From CAVQBL01 sp963710715 (lineage in GTDB: Bacteria > Pseudomonadota > Gammaproteobacteria > DSM-16500), in the NCBI GenBank assembly GCA_963710715.1, contig CAVQBL010000017.1, positions 1-64,000 on the forward strand: a stretch of 64,000 nucleotides of DNA. Direction: 5' to 3'. Shown here piece by piece: positions 42,957-52,311 of the stretch. Made by a program: the position numbers and the translations under genes. The number at the start of each line of letters is the position of its first letter. The first letter of the stretch is position 1. Below the pieces are notes generated by a model. It had not been told where the DNA came from. It did not search any database and saw only the letters and a list, made by a program, of their open reading frames with translations.

Positions 42957-44807
42957 TTAGTTTGTTTCCTTCACTTCTTCTGACAAACAACGGCAACCAA
43001 ATGCAGCAGATAATTGATCATGAATAGTATGAAATTCTTTTGGCAAACGCGCACCAAATTTCTTGAAAAATTCACGTTGTGAATACAATTCAGTTTTCCA
43101 TTGTTGCGGATCAATCGACATTAACTCAGTAAACTGATTTAAAGAAACATCCGTTAACCCTTCCCATTCTAGGTCTTGATGACGTGGAATAAATCCAAGC
43201 GGGCATTCCGCTGCATCTGCACGTTGATGAACGCGATCCGCAATCCACTTCAGCACTCGCATATTTTCACCAAATCCTGGCCATAAAAACTTACCCTCTT
43301 TGGATTTTCGAAACCAATTAACACTAAAAATTTTAGGTGGATACTTGAGTTGACGCTCTATGGAAAGCCAGTGATGAAAATAATCCGCCATGTTATAACC
43401 ACAAAATGGCAGCATAGCCATAGGATCTTGACGTATCACACCCACTGTTCCAGTTGCTGCTGCGGTCGTTTCGGATGCTGTTGTTGCCGCTAAATAAATA
43501 CCTCTTTGCCAATTTTGCGCTTCATAAACCAAAGGAATCGTAGTTGCACGGCGTCCGCCAAAAAGAAAAGCACTAATTGGAACACCCTGCGGATTTTCCC
43601 AATCCGAATCAGTCGATGGACATTGTGAAACAGGTACGGTAAAGCGCGCATTCGGATGAGCTGCTTTATGACCACAGTTAGGCGTCCACTCTTGCCCTTG
43701 CCAATCAATAAGATGTGCAGGTGGCGTATCAGTCAACCCTTCCCACCAAACATCGCCTTCCAGTGTTAATGCAACATTGGTAAAAATAGTATTTTTAGCA
43801 ATGGAATGCATAACGTTTGGATTCGTTTTAAACGATGTTCCTGGTGCCACACCAAAAAAGCCTGATTCTGGGTTAATCGCGTGTAAACGACCATCAGAGC
43901 CACGTTTAATCCAAGCAATATCATCACCCACTGTCGTTACGCGCCAACCATCAAAAGAATGCGGCGGGATTAACATAGCAAAATTAGTTTTACCACAAGC
44001 GCTGGGGAATGCTGCTGCAACATAGGTTTTTTCACCTTGCGGAGATTCCACACCTAAAATCAACATGTGTTCAGCAAGCCATCCTTCTGCTAGCCCCATG
44101 ACAGAAGCAATGCGTAATGCAAAACATTTTTTACCGAGCAAAGCGTTACCACCATAACCACTACCAAAAGACCAAATAGCTCGCTCTTCCGGAAATTGGA
44201 CAATATATTTATGTTCTTTATTACAAGGCCAGGTGACATCACGTTGTCCCGCTTGCAAAGGCATGCCCACCGAGTGCAAGCATTCCACAAAATCTTTTTC
44301 ACCGAACTGCTCAAGAACCGCACGTCCCATGCGAGTCATGATTTTCATATTCACCACAACATAAGGTGAATCGGTAATTTCAACTCCAATTTGTGATATG
44401 GGTGAGCCCAAAGGTCCCATACAAAATGGAATGACATAAAGCGTGCGTCCCCGCATACAGCCACGAAATAAGTGAGTTAATTTCGTTTTCATTTCTGTTG
44501 GATCGACCCAATTATTAGTGGGACCTGCATCATCTTTATTTTTGCTGCAAATATAAGTACGGTCTTCGACACGCGCTACATCGCTTGGATCTGAAAGTGC
44601 GAGATAGCTATTAGGTCTAAGTTTAGGATTGAGTTTTTTGAGCATGCCACTTGTGATCATTTTAGCGCAGAGCTGATCATATTCCTCTTCTGAACCATCA
44701 CACCAATAAACGGCTTCTGGCTCGCAAAGTGCTGCAATTTCGTTAACCCAGGCTTTGAGTTTTTTATTTTTAATCTGATCAAGTGAATATGAACCAAGAT
44801 GCTTCAT
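42957..44807 (-). CDS. pckG: Phosphoenolpyruvate carboxykinase (GTP)
   Basis: The gluconeogenic enzyme converting oxaloacetate and GTP to PEP. It is the GTP-type family: 616 residues, P-loop FPSACGKTN at 267-275 with the reactive-loop cysteine, GDDIAWIKRGSDGRLHAINPE (metal and GTP-binding), and FLWPGFGENMRVLKWI near the C-terminus. A GTP-type rather than ATP-type enzyme fits a bacterium growing on amino acids. No other gluconeogenic gene is nearby. Confidence 0.96.
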   Translation of the reverse strand: MKHLGSYSLDQIKNKKLKAWVNEIAALCEPEAVYWCDGSEEEYDQLCAKMITSGMLKKLNPKLRPNSYLALSDPSDVARVEDRTYICSKNKDDAGPTNNWVDPTEMKTKLTHLFRGCMRGRTLYVIPFCMGPLGSPISQIGVEITDSPYVVVNMKIMTRMGRAVLEQFGEKDFVECLHSVGMPLQAGQRDVTWPCNKEHKYIVQFPEERAIWSFGSGYGGNALLGKKCFALRIASVMGLAEGWLAEHMLILGVESPQGEKTYVAAAFPSACGKTNFAMLIPPHSFDGWRVTTVGDDIAWIKRGSDGRLHAINPESGFFGVAPGTSFKTNPNVMHSIAKNTIFTNVALTLEGDVWWEGLTDTPPAHLIDWQGQEWTPNCGHKAAHPNARFTVPVSQCPSTDSDWENPQGVPISAFLFGGRRATTIPLVYEAQNWQRGIYLAATTASETTAAATGTVGVIRQDPMAMLPFCGYNMADYFHHWLSIERQLKYPPKIFSVNWFRKSKEGKFLWPGFGENMRVLKWIADRVHQRADAAECPLGFIPRHQDLEWEGLTDVSLNQFTELMSIDPQQWKTELYSQREFFKKFGARLPKEFHTIHDQLSAAFGCRCLSEEVKETN

Positions 44808-44869
44808 ACAGAGTCCTTTTTTGTTTGTTAAGGAGGCATGAGGTGAATGGTAATTGAGTGTTTGGTCAA

Positions 44870-45841
44870 TTACAAGAGGATTTTTTCTTCTTTAGTAGGG
44901 ATAACTCGGTATCTTGCAAAAGAAGCCTCATGCCACTTACGGTAACTAATACTCCCATCAGCAGACATATTGTTAGTATAGCGCAGATCACTAGATAGCT
45001 TCGATTTGGAGTGAATCACCACATTCTCATTTGCATTGAAAAATAAAGCAAAAGTAAAGCGTTCAATGTTTCCTTGCGCTTTTTTTACTAAATGTTGGGT
45101 AGCACAAATACTATCATGAGCAGCAAGTTGACCAAATTCACCTACTTGAAAAAGTAAGATAGATTTATTAGATGAATTAATTTTTATAAAATTCTCGCTA
45201 TTCGTTGGCCGGATAAAAAGACCCGATTCTTTAGGTTCTTCAACTTCTTTTCCATCCTTGAAATAATACGCAGGAGCCAACCCCGTAAAAACACTATGGT
45301 CAAAATGAGCGCCGCACCAATTTGGATTGACCTTAATTGTCTCACTCTCTTTTTGATAATGCAGCATTCTTCCATAGCCACTTAAATCATCGTGATGCAC
45401 TCCTATGGTTTCATTCAAACCAAGAAAGTTAAGAACGCGTTTCCCGGTTTCAAAAATCAATTGTCCTAATTCGAGGTAAGGAGTTTTTAGGTCTACTTCG
45501 CGTGGCCATTTATTACGACGATCATTTGGAACAAACGCATAAAAAGAAGCTTTTTTATCATCCGGCAGCCAATTTCCATGTTGATCTTTAAATTGTTCTG
45601 CACCCAGTTCATAACCTTCTGTATCACCCTTATCACGATCAGGTGCATATTTCTGCTTAGTGCTTTCACTCAGCGCTGAAAATTGCCTAACAGCATGAAT
45701 ATAAGCTTGCATGGTTTTTTGAAAATTGGGCACACCTTCAACACCAACGATGCCACTTTTAAAAAGGGCGGCTTTAATTCGATTATCAGCGATAATATTA
45801 GAATCAAGTAAATCGTGATAAGAAATAATTTCGAGTGTCAT
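44870..45841 (-). CDS. Isopenicillin-N-synthase-like Fe(II)/2-oxoglutarate dioxygenase
   Basis: A 323-residue non-heme iron oxygenase. The facial triad is visible as H179-x-D181 (GAHFDHSVFTGL) and H250 (ATQHLVKK), with R261 (RFTFALFF) in the usual 2-oxoglutarate position. The N-terminal part has FSALSESTKQKYAPDR, GYELGAEQ, as in the IPNS/DIOX_N family. The substrate is unknown. It is transcribed in the same direction as pckG, 62 bases upstream of it. Confidence 0.8.
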   Translation of the reverse strand: MTLEIISYHDLLDSNIIADNRIKAALFKSGIVGVEGVPNFQKTMQAYIHAVRQFSALSESTKQKYAPDRDKGDTEGYELGAEQFKDQHGNWLPDDKKASFYAFVPNDRRNKWPREVDLKTPYLELGQLIFETGKRVLNFLGLNETIGVHHDDLSGYGRMLHYQKESETIKVNPNWCGAHFDHSVFTGLAPAYYFKDGKEVEEPKESGLFIRPTNSENFIKINSSNKSILLFQVGEFGQLAAHDSICATQHLVKKAQGNIERFTFALFFNANENVVIHSKSKLSSDLRYTNNMSADGSISYRKWHEASFARYRVIPTKEEKILL

Positions 45842-45927
45842 GTTGGGCCTGCGTATGATAAATTACATTAAACTACATCAAGTAATATTTATCAATGTAA
45901 CTATTCACGATTCTTACAAAAAGAACT

Positions 45928-46068
45928 CGTCATTGCGAGCCTCACGCGTTTGCTTTATGTAAGGCGTGGCAATCCAGAATGGTGATAAGTTGTATGCAGT
46001 ACTGGATTGCGCAGCCTGCCCTAGCATGTTCTTAGCTGGGGTCGCAAAAGGCGCTCCTCGCAATGACG
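45928..46068. repeat. GTCATTGCGAG-type palindromic repeat, copy 5
   Basis: A 141-bp copy from CGTCATTGCGAG to CTCGCAATGACG, with GGCGTGGCAATCCAG and CTGGATTGCGCAGCC inside. Small frames overlapping this copy are not genes. Confidence 0.82.
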
Positions 46069-46289
46069 GAGATGATTGCTGTGCTATGGCTAATTTCCTA
46101 CAAAACAAGCTCTGGATCTCTCACAAAAAACTTGTCTTAATTAGGATACTCAAACAAAGCCCATAGCGGTAAACTAGTTATGTAGTCAAGGATTGATTAC
46201 TGGTAATAGGAAGGATTCTGAAACCACTCCTCGTTTTGAAATGGCATGGATGCAAGATTTGCACGGATGTATTACTAAATGTTTTAGTA
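46069..46289. other. Gene-free stretch before the terminator
   Basis: No supported gene. The plus strand from about 46180 is open without an ATG (SETTPRFEMAWMQDLHGC) into the terminator at 46290; it could be a gene remnant or part of a short transcript ending there. Confidence 0.2.
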
Positions 46290-46318
46290 AAGGGCAGCCC
46301 CAAAACTGCCCTTTTTTT
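46290..46318 (+). terminator. Rho-independent terminator
   Basis: AAGGGCAG (46290-46297), loop CCCCAAAA, CTGCCCTT (46306-46313), then a T run (46312-46318). The T run is on the plus strand, so it ends a rightward transcript for which no gene is apparent; it may also serve the leftward gene weakly. Confidence 0.7.
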
Positions 46319-46321
46319 ATT

Positions 46322-48316
46322 TTAGCGACTCAACCCTACTGCAAGAGACTCCATTGCTGAATTGGATTTTACCCACCCCAGATTTTCACGAATTGATGGT
46401 GAAATTTGGTTCCAATTACAAATCTGCTCGCGAGTTCCATAAATAGTAACTAACATTTCTACACTTTCCCAGCTTAGCAACTCTATTGGGGTCGCTTCGG
46501 CTTTGGCGGTTTTATTAAAACAACTCGCATTGCGTGTTGCTGATATGACTTCTTTTATGAATTGTGCCAACTCCCCAGCACCATTATGAAAATGCAATCG
46601 TAATGCTGCATCATGCGCTGGTTGTATTTCTTGCTTATAAATTTTCTCAGATTGCGCATCAGGTAAGTGACCTTCTAATTTTTTATGCTTGAGATACGCC
46701 TCGCGCCAACACATTAATTTTCTTTGTAACGTGCCAATTTCAATTTCTCTTCTCAACAAATTTACCAAATCACACTCTACACGCTTATAAGCTTGCTTTA
46801 CCTTTTCTAATATTTTTGGCTTAACTTCTTGAAATCGCTTTCTCTGTTTTGGCGTACCAAATATATTAACAATCATTTCTACCTGCAAAGCACCCATCTT
46901 GAAACAAAAATGCTTACCTGGTCCGCCATCTTGAATAGTATTTTGTAAAATATGATTTACCGCAGATTCAATAATAGCGGATGCGTGTGGATCTTTTTTG
47001 ATAATTGCAAAACGATTTGCGAGTTGCGTAATCTCTACTTGTGGTGTTTGCCTATGAATATTACCAATGTCTTCGGCTAGTATTCTTGCATCTTCAAGTC
47101 GTTTATTTTTATTGATTTGCTCAATATAAACAGAAATTGAAGTCATCGTTTGCAAAATAGTACTCGCATTATTTTGTGGATATCCAAAACCATCGTCTTT
47201 AAGACTATCAATACTGGTGATAAAACCATTTATAGCATGATCGAGTTGTTGTGACTCTAAGCCTAACTTTGGAAGAATAGATTTTAATTCCTCAAGCTGC
47301 CGATTATATGCTTTGGTGTTTTCTTGTATAGTTCCAACGAAAGCGTCAATTTCAGATTGATTTTCATGTTCAAGCGCCGGTAGTTTTTCAAAAATAAGTT
47401 GCTTATTTGCGCTAACAAAAGGGGCAATACATTTTTGATAAAATCGACTTTGCTTGTTACCTGATTTAAATTCAGATTGACTTATTTGATCATTTAACCA
47501 TTTAATCGCAGCATCAAAGCAAGAATCCGAATCCTTCAATTTATGCACTTGTTGCTCATACATTTCTATGGCTTTAGTTCGCCGACGACGCGCGAATGAA
47601 AACCACTTTATCATTTTAGTAAACACCCCTTCTTGTTTAATTTGTTCTTTATATGCTTTAATATTTTTGCTTAATTGCTGCAAAATAGATTCCTTCCTCG
47701 TCGTAATAAGTTTGGGACAATGAGGAGCATCATGTGGAAGCATAGGTTGAGCGCACGCACCTAGCGAGCAAAAGCGCACACTATTTGCTACTTTTTTTAA
47801 TCGCATCACTGTTTGCTGGAATTCCGCATGATTTTGACGCTGCGGAAAAGTCTCATTCGCAATACATTGAGCTCTTTGCTGTAATCTTTTTAAATATCCG
47901 CGATGCAGAGAAATTTGTTGATTAACACTAGCAATATTCGCAGCATAATTCTTTTCCAGCTGCTGTGCCTCGCATCGCAATTTTTTCATTATCTCTGCTT
48001 GCGCTTCTGCACGTACATGTAATCGATCTGAAAACATTTTTTTATGCAAATTTATAAATGCTTTTTTAATAACCTTAAATTCATCTTTTTCAGCTATCCT
48101 ATTACACCATTTCAATATTGAGCTATATTGCAAAAAAATATCATCCTCTCTCGTTTTAAAAATAACATCAAGTTGATCCAAAACGAGTAGATTGATAGCC
48201 ACATCATTATTCTTCGGGCACGAATATTTGTAGTATAGAAATAAAAATTTCCTAAATTGTTTCACCATATTATCAAGCTTATTGTTCAACTCTTGGAGCA
48301 ATAAAAAATCTGACAT
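46322..48316 (-). CDS. Large coiled-coil protein (664 aa), unrecognised
   Basis: No family recognised. The protein is soluble, lysine/glutamine-rich and mostly helical, with coiled-coil-like stretches around 85-150 and 320-420. A module is repeated at residues ~476-505 (ALQVEMIVNIFGTPKQRKRF) and ~616-645 (SVEMLVTIYGTREQICNW), 140 residues apart. A strong AAGGAGGT lies 5 bases before ATG. It follows a two-TM protein gene by 37 bases, likely in one operon. Size, coiled coils and absence of enzymatic motifs resemble secreted effectors of Legionellales, but that is inference. Confidence 0.6.
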   Translation of the reverse strand: MSDFLLLQELNNKLDNMVKQFRKFLFLYYKYSCPKNNDVAINLLVLDQLDVIFKTREDDIFLQYSSILKWCNRIAEKDEFKVIKKAFINLHKKMFSDRLHVRAEAQAEIMKKLRCEAQQLEKNYAANIASVNQQISLHRGYLKRLQQRAQCIANETFPQRQNHAEFQQTVMRLKKVANSVRFCSLGACAQPMLPHDAPHCPKLITTRKESILQQLSKNIKAYKEQIKQEGVFTKMIKWFSFARRRRTKAIEMYEQQVHKLKDSDSCFDAAIKWLNDQISQSEFKSGNKQSRFYQKCIAPFVSANKQLIFEKLPALEHENQSEIDAFVGTIQENTKAYNRQLEELKSILPKLGLESQQLDHAINGFITSIDSLKDDGFGYPQNNASTILQTMTSISVYIEQINKNKRLEDARILAEDIGNIHRQTPQVEITQLANRFAIIKKDPHASAIIESAVNHILQNTIQDGGPGKHFCFKMGALQVEMIVNIFGTPKQRKRFQEVKPKILEKVKQAYKRVECDLVNLLRREIEIGTLQRKLMCWREAYLKHKKLEGHLPDAQSEKIYKQEIQPAHDAALRLHFHNGAGELAQFIKEVISATRNASCFNKTAKAEATPIELLSWESVEMLVTIYGTREQICNWNQISPSIRENLGWVKSNSAMESLAVGLSR

Positions 48317-48353
48317 AATAAACCTCCTTATTTAGTGTGAGGAACCATCTCTG

Positions 48354-49001
48354 CTAAAAACTAAAAGATATATTGGAGTGACCAGGAGAAATCTCAGGAG
48401 GACTAATTTCAAGAGAATTGCTAACCTGGATTTTGTGGCAACTCGGCTTGGAGTTTTGGATGATTTCACGCGGAGTCTGATTGTACCGATACCCATTCAC
48501 ACTTAACTCTTCAAGATATGAAACCTCGTTAACAGGGTGAGTAGCTAAATATTGCTGTTGCAAGCTATTCGCTTGCCGCAAATATAAATTTGCATCCGCT
48601 GGGGTAGCATGAGTTTCGTGACAATAACCTTCAACTAATCTATTACACTCTCTCGTATGTTGGCGAACATTAAAAGGAGAAGAACTAAGTGCTATAGAAA
48701 CACGTGCATGAGTGGGATTCACTTGCAACATAATATCATCATTAGCAGCACTGATTTCTTCTAATAACTTTTCTTGATAAGTCATTTTCCTCTGATGGCA
48801 ATAATTAAGTACAATGACTACCCCTCCTGTTACACTAGAAAATACTATCGATGAAAAGATTCCCACGCATATTCGATATCCAATATCTAAATGATCAATA
48901 ATTGGCACATGCCCCCAAATTGCCGTAAAGCTATATGCCAATCCTGTTACCACAAAACTAGCAAGACTCCATTTTTTCCAATTTGCAATATTTTTTATCA
49001 T
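48354..49001 (-). CDS. Two-TM membrane protein (215 aa), unrecognised
   Basis: Two hydrophobic segments (residues ~11-30, ~43-66: IVFSSVTGGVVIVLNYC) are followed by a ~150-residue soluble tail ending in a polar, serine-rich stretch (PPEISPGHSNISF). GAGAGG lies upstream of ATG. It is the first gene of a pair with the 664-residue coiled-coil protein. No known domain was recognised. Confidence 0.6.
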   Translation of the reverse strand: MIKNIANWKKWSLASFVVTGLAYSFTAIWGHVPIIDHLDIGYRICVGIFSSIVFSSVTGGVVIVLNYCHQRKMTYQEKLLEEISAANDDIMLQVNPTHARVSIALSSSPFNVRQHTRECNRLVEGYCHETHATPADANLYLRQANSLQQQYLATHPVNEVSYLEELSVNGYRYNQTPREIIQNSKPSCHKIQVSNSLEISPPEISPGHSNISFSF

Positions 49002-49250
49002 AAAAGCCTCTCATTTTTGTTATAGGGAAGTAAAAAATTGAATTTGAGATTGCATTGAGTTGTAGCTAAAGCGATAAAAAAATCACTTCTGAGAAATAAC
49101 TGAGATATAAATAAAGATGGGGAATTGTTCTACGATTATGAATAGCATATTAAGGAATTGCTTGATAGGTTGACGAGATTTCGAGAAATTGCAGAATAAC
49201 AAATAATATAGATTTTTATTCTCTAGTCAACTAGTATAAAGAAAATTTTT

Positions 49251-49302
49251 TAACCTCCCCTCCCTGACCCTCCCCTCCAACAAAAAACGTTGGAGGGGAG
49301 GG
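49251..49302. repeat. AACCTCCCC-type GC-rich stem-loop, copy 2
   Basis: CCCTCCCCTCCAAC (49268-49281), 7-base A-rich loop, GTTGGAGGGGAGGG (49289-49302): a 14-bp perfect stem preceded by TTAACCTCCCC. It resembles the element at 40197-40250. The rest of the gap 49002-49421 holds only the emrA promoter. Confidence 0.6.
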
Positions 49303-49365
49303 AACGCAAAGTTCAAGACAGTTGCTACGCTGAAATTTCAAAACCCGTGTAAAAGCACATTCGTA

Positions 49366-49395
49366 TTGCATAAGCATTGTCATGACGCCTATAAT
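49366..49395 (+). promoter_or_regulatory. Promoter of emrAB with an 8-bp palindrome in the spacer
   Basis: TTGCAT (49366-49371), 18 bases, TATAAT (49390-49395). GTCATGAC (49379-49386) lies between the boxes, where a repressor could act. The emrA start is 26 bases downstream of the -10. Confidence 0.5.
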
Positions 49396-49421
49396 TCAAA
49401 AGAGTAAAGTAAAGGAAAATT

Positions 49422-50594
49422 ATGTCCGCTGAACAAAATGCCAGTCATAACAGTGCGTTGCGCAAACAGTTATTAATTGGGCTCACTGTGGTTTTTCTCT
49501 CTATAGGAATCATTGTCTTATTTTATTGGATTTTCTTCGGCCAATTTCACGAAACCACCGATGATGCTTATGTCGGTGGCAATCTCATCCAAGTGATGCC
49601 ACAAATTTCGGGGCATGTGACAGCAATTTATGCAGATGAAACAAATTTAGTAAAAAAAGATGATCCTTTAGTTTTGCTTGATAAAGCAGATGCAGACGTC
49701 GCCTTAAGAAACGCTGAAGCTAGACTGGCATTAACAGCACGACAAGTCAGCCAATTTTATAAAAACGTCGATGAATCAAAAGCAAATGTGCAGCTACAAC
49801 AAGAAAACTTAATAAAAGCTCAAGATGATTTAAAACGTCGTGAAGGGCTAGTAGTAAACAAAGTGATTTCACGTGAAGATTTAGAACATGCCAGAATTGC
49901 GGTAAACAGTGCTCAAGCCGCATTAACATTAGCAAAGAATCAACTCGCAGCAGCTATTGCACTTGTTGCGAACAGCGATCTTTATAATCATCCACAAGTC
50001 CAACAAGCTATAGTGAATTTGCGAAATGCTTATTTAAATTGGCAACGCACCACGATTCAAGCTCCTGTCACGGGCTATATTGCTAAACGTCCTGTTCAAG
50101 TTGGACAAGAAGTGAATCCTAGTTCCGTATTAATGGTCATCGTGCCGTTAAATCAAATCTGGGTAAATGCCAATTTTAAAGAATCGCAATTAAAAAATAT
50201 TCGTATCAATCAACCAGCAGAATTAATTGCCGATGCCTATGGCAACAGTGTTAAATTCCATGGCACTATTATTGGTCTTAGCCCAGGTGCAGGAAACACG
50301 TTTGATTTATTACCACCACAAAATGCTACAGGTAATTGGATCAAAATCGTGCAACGTCTTCCAGTACGTATTGGCATCGATCCCGAACAACTCGCGGAAC
50401 ACCCATTACGTCTTGGACTATCAATAACCGTTAGCGTGAGCACACGCGATCGAAATGGACCATCCTTATCTCAAGTACCACAAACAAATATTATTTATCA
50501 AACTAAAGATTATAGTTCCGAATTAGAGCGAGCAAACACGCTTATTAATGATATCTTGCAGAAAAATGCGCCTAATATTAGTTATCCTCAATAA
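49422..50594 (+). CDS. emrA: EmrA-type membrane fusion protein of a multidrug efflux system
   Basis: A 390-residue HlyD/EmrA family adaptor linking an inner-membrane pump to an outer-membrane channel. It has one N-terminal membrane span (residues ~19-38), then TTDDAYVGGNLIQVMPQISGHV (first biotinyl-lipoyl half), a ~100-residue alpha-hairpin rich in A, L, Q and N, and TTIQAPVTGYIAKRPVQVGQEV (second lipoyl half). The C-terminal beta-barrel carries VGIDPEQ-like sequence. The partner EmrB follows after 35 bases. No outer-membrane TolC gene is in the window. Confidence 0.92.
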   Translation: MSAEQNASHNSALRKQLLIGLTVVFLSIGIIVLFYWIFFGQFHETTDDAYVGGNLIQVMPQISGHVTAIYADETNLVKKDDPLVLLDKADADVALRNAEARLALTARQVSQFYKNVDESKANVQLQQENLIKAQDDLKRREGLVVNKVISREDLEHARIAVNSAQAALTLAKNQLAAAIALVANSDLYNHPQVQQAIVNLRNAYLNWQRTTIQAPVTGYIAKRPVQVGQEVNPSSVLMVIVPLNQIWVNANFKESQLKNIRINQPAELIADAYGNSVKFHGTIIGLSPGAGNTFDLLPPQNATGNWIKIVQRLPVRIGIDPEQLAEHPLRLGLSITVSVSTRDRNGPSLSQVPQTNIIYQTKDYSSELERANTLINDILQKNAPNISYPQ

Positions 50595-50629
50595 TCAGGC
50601 ATCGGTACGAAACCGAAGAGGCAAAATAT

Positions 50630-52153
50630 ATGGAATGTATTAGAGGAGTACAGCTTGTTCTGCTAACTCTTGCAGTATCATTAGGAGTATTTATGAATGT
50701 CCTTGATACTTCGATTGCGAATGTGGCCATTCCTACGATTGCTGGCAATATGGCAGTTAGCGCAGACCAAGGAACCTGGATAATCACTTCATTTACCGTA
50801 AGCACAGCCATTGTGTTGCCATTAACAGGATGGTTAGCTCGACGTTTTGGTGAAGTGCGTTTATTTGTAATTTCTACCGTCTTATTTACCCTCACGTCAG
50901 TGCTCTGTGGTTTATCCACTAGCTTGCCCATGTTAGTTTTTTTTCGTGTCTTACAAGGTGCCGCCGCCGGCCCCATGATTCCTCTCTCACAAAGTTTACT
51001 CCTGGCTAATTATCCCCCCGACAAAAAAGGATTAGCAACAGGTTTATGGGGAATGACTGCAGTTGTTGCGCCAGTTCTCGGGCCAATTTTGGGTGGATAT
51101 ATTACCGATACTTACTCATGGCCATGGATTTTTTATATTAATGTTCCTGCTGGTATTTTTTCTGCTTATTTTACTTGGTCTATTTTACGTAATCGCGAAA
51201 CAAAAATTACCAAACTACCTATCGATATGGTGGGTTTAATTCTATTAGCGATAGGTATTGGTTGTTTACAAATCTTATTGGATCAAGGAAAAGATTTAGA
51301 TTGGTTTAATTCTCACATAATCAATATTCTCGCTATTATCTCCGTTATCTGTTTGAGCTTTTTAATCGTTTGGGAACTGACAGAAAAACATCCCATTATT
51401 GATCTCTCACTATTTAAGAGTAGAAATTTTACTGTTGGAACAATTGCATTAAGCCTGGGATTTATGGCTTATTTTGGCAGCGTGGTTATCATGTCCTTGT
51501 GGCTGCAAACACAAATGAATTACACACCCACCTGGGCGGGAATAGCTATAGCACCTATTGGATTAATACCCATTGTATTAGCACCCATAGTCGGACGCCT
51601 AATGCATAAAATAGATTTACGCATATTGGTTAGTTTTAGCTTCCTTCTATTTGCTTACTGTAGCTTTTGGGTTGCAGGATTTGATACTAACGTAAATATA
51701 AATCAAATAGCGCTTTCACGGCTCATTCAAGGAATAGGAGTACCATGCTTTTTTATTCCTTTAATCGCCATTTTATTATCGGGTTTACCCAATGACCAAA
51801 TTGCGAATGCTGCAGGATTATCTAACTTTTTACGTATCCTTGGAAGTAGCTTTGGTACTTCTATCAGTGTGGCCTTATGGGACCATCGCGAAGCAGTGCA
51901 TCAAAGTAAATTAGTTGAAAGCATCACTAATTACAGTACTAACATGTTACAAGCCGTGCAACAACTTCAATCGCTTGGCTTGACCGAGAAAGCAAGCTAC
52001 GCAAAAGTCACTCAACTGCTAGTCAATCAATCCTATATGCTAGCAACCGCTGATCTCTTTTGGATTTCTGCCATATTATTTCTAGGCTTGCTTGTTTTCA
52101 TCTGGTTCGCACGCCCTCCTTTTACTGCGGGAGGTGAAACTATAGTACACTAG
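50630..52153 (+). CDS. emrB: EmrB/QacA-type DHA2 major facilitator drug efflux transporter
   Basis: A 507-residue, 14-span MFS antiporter. The first helix has FMNVLDTSIANVAIPTIAGN (the DHA2 LDxTIVNVALP motif); WIITSFTVSTAIVLPLTGWLARRFGEVRLF is motif A, and GLWGMTAVVAPVLGPILGGY is motif C. With EmrA upstream it should expel hydrophobic compounds. The stop codon TAG (52151-52153) is the first three bases of a palindromic element, so the C-terminal codon context was set by an insertion. Confidence 0.93.
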   Translation: MECIRGVQLVLLTLAVSLGVFMNVLDTSIANVAIPTIAGNMAVSADQGTWIITSFTVSTAIVLPLTGWLARRFGEVRLFVISTVLFTLTSVLCGLSTSLPMLVFFRVLQGAAAGPMIPLSQSLLLANYPPDKKGLATGLWGMTAVVAPVLGPILGGYITDTYSWPWIFYINVPAGIFSAYFTWSILRNRETKITKLPIDMVGLILLAIGIGCLQILLDQGKDLDWFNSHIINILAIISVICLSFLIVWELTEKHPIIDLSLFKSRNFTVGTIALSLGFMAYFGSVVIMSLWLQTQMNYTPTWAGIAIAPIGLIPIVLAPIVGRLMHKIDLRILVSFSFLLFAYCSFWVAGFDTNVNINQIALSRLIQGIGVPCFFIPLIAILLSGLPNDQIANAAGLSNFLRILGSSFGTSISVALWDHREAVHQSKLVESITNYSTNMLQAVQQLQSLGLTEKASYAKVTQLLVNQSYMLATADLFWISAILFLGLLVFIWFARPPFTAGGETIVH

Positions 52154-52311
52154 GGGCTGTTTACATTTCGCTATGCCGAGTCAGAAAGCATCTATTTTCG
52201 AGAACCGCAGCGGAGCATACGTGGGTGGTATGTAGGCAGCGGGTCGCAGGAAAATTGATATTTTCTGGCGATGCTTTATGACCGGCAGAGTAGAAATGTA
52301 AATAGCCCCTA
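52151..52311. mobile_element. 161-bp MITE-like imperfect palindrome
   Basis: TAGGGGCTGTTTACATTTC at the left end and GAAATGTAAATAGCCCCTA at the right end are near-perfect terminal inverted repeats; internal segments also pair (GCCGAGTCAGAAAGCATC with GATGCTTTATGACCGGC). There is no coding capacity. Both flanking convergent genes end in the terminal TAG of this element. It may be a non-autonomous element or a bidirectional terminator-like hairpin. Confidence 0.7.

Noticed and set aside
42940..42996. Longer TetR start overlapping pckG
   Set aside because: The extra 19 residues are not TetR-like, and a better start with a purine-rich site is at 42939.
45966..46166. 66-residue plus-strand frame
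   Set aside because: Most of it is a palindromic repeat copy, whose open frames are accidental.
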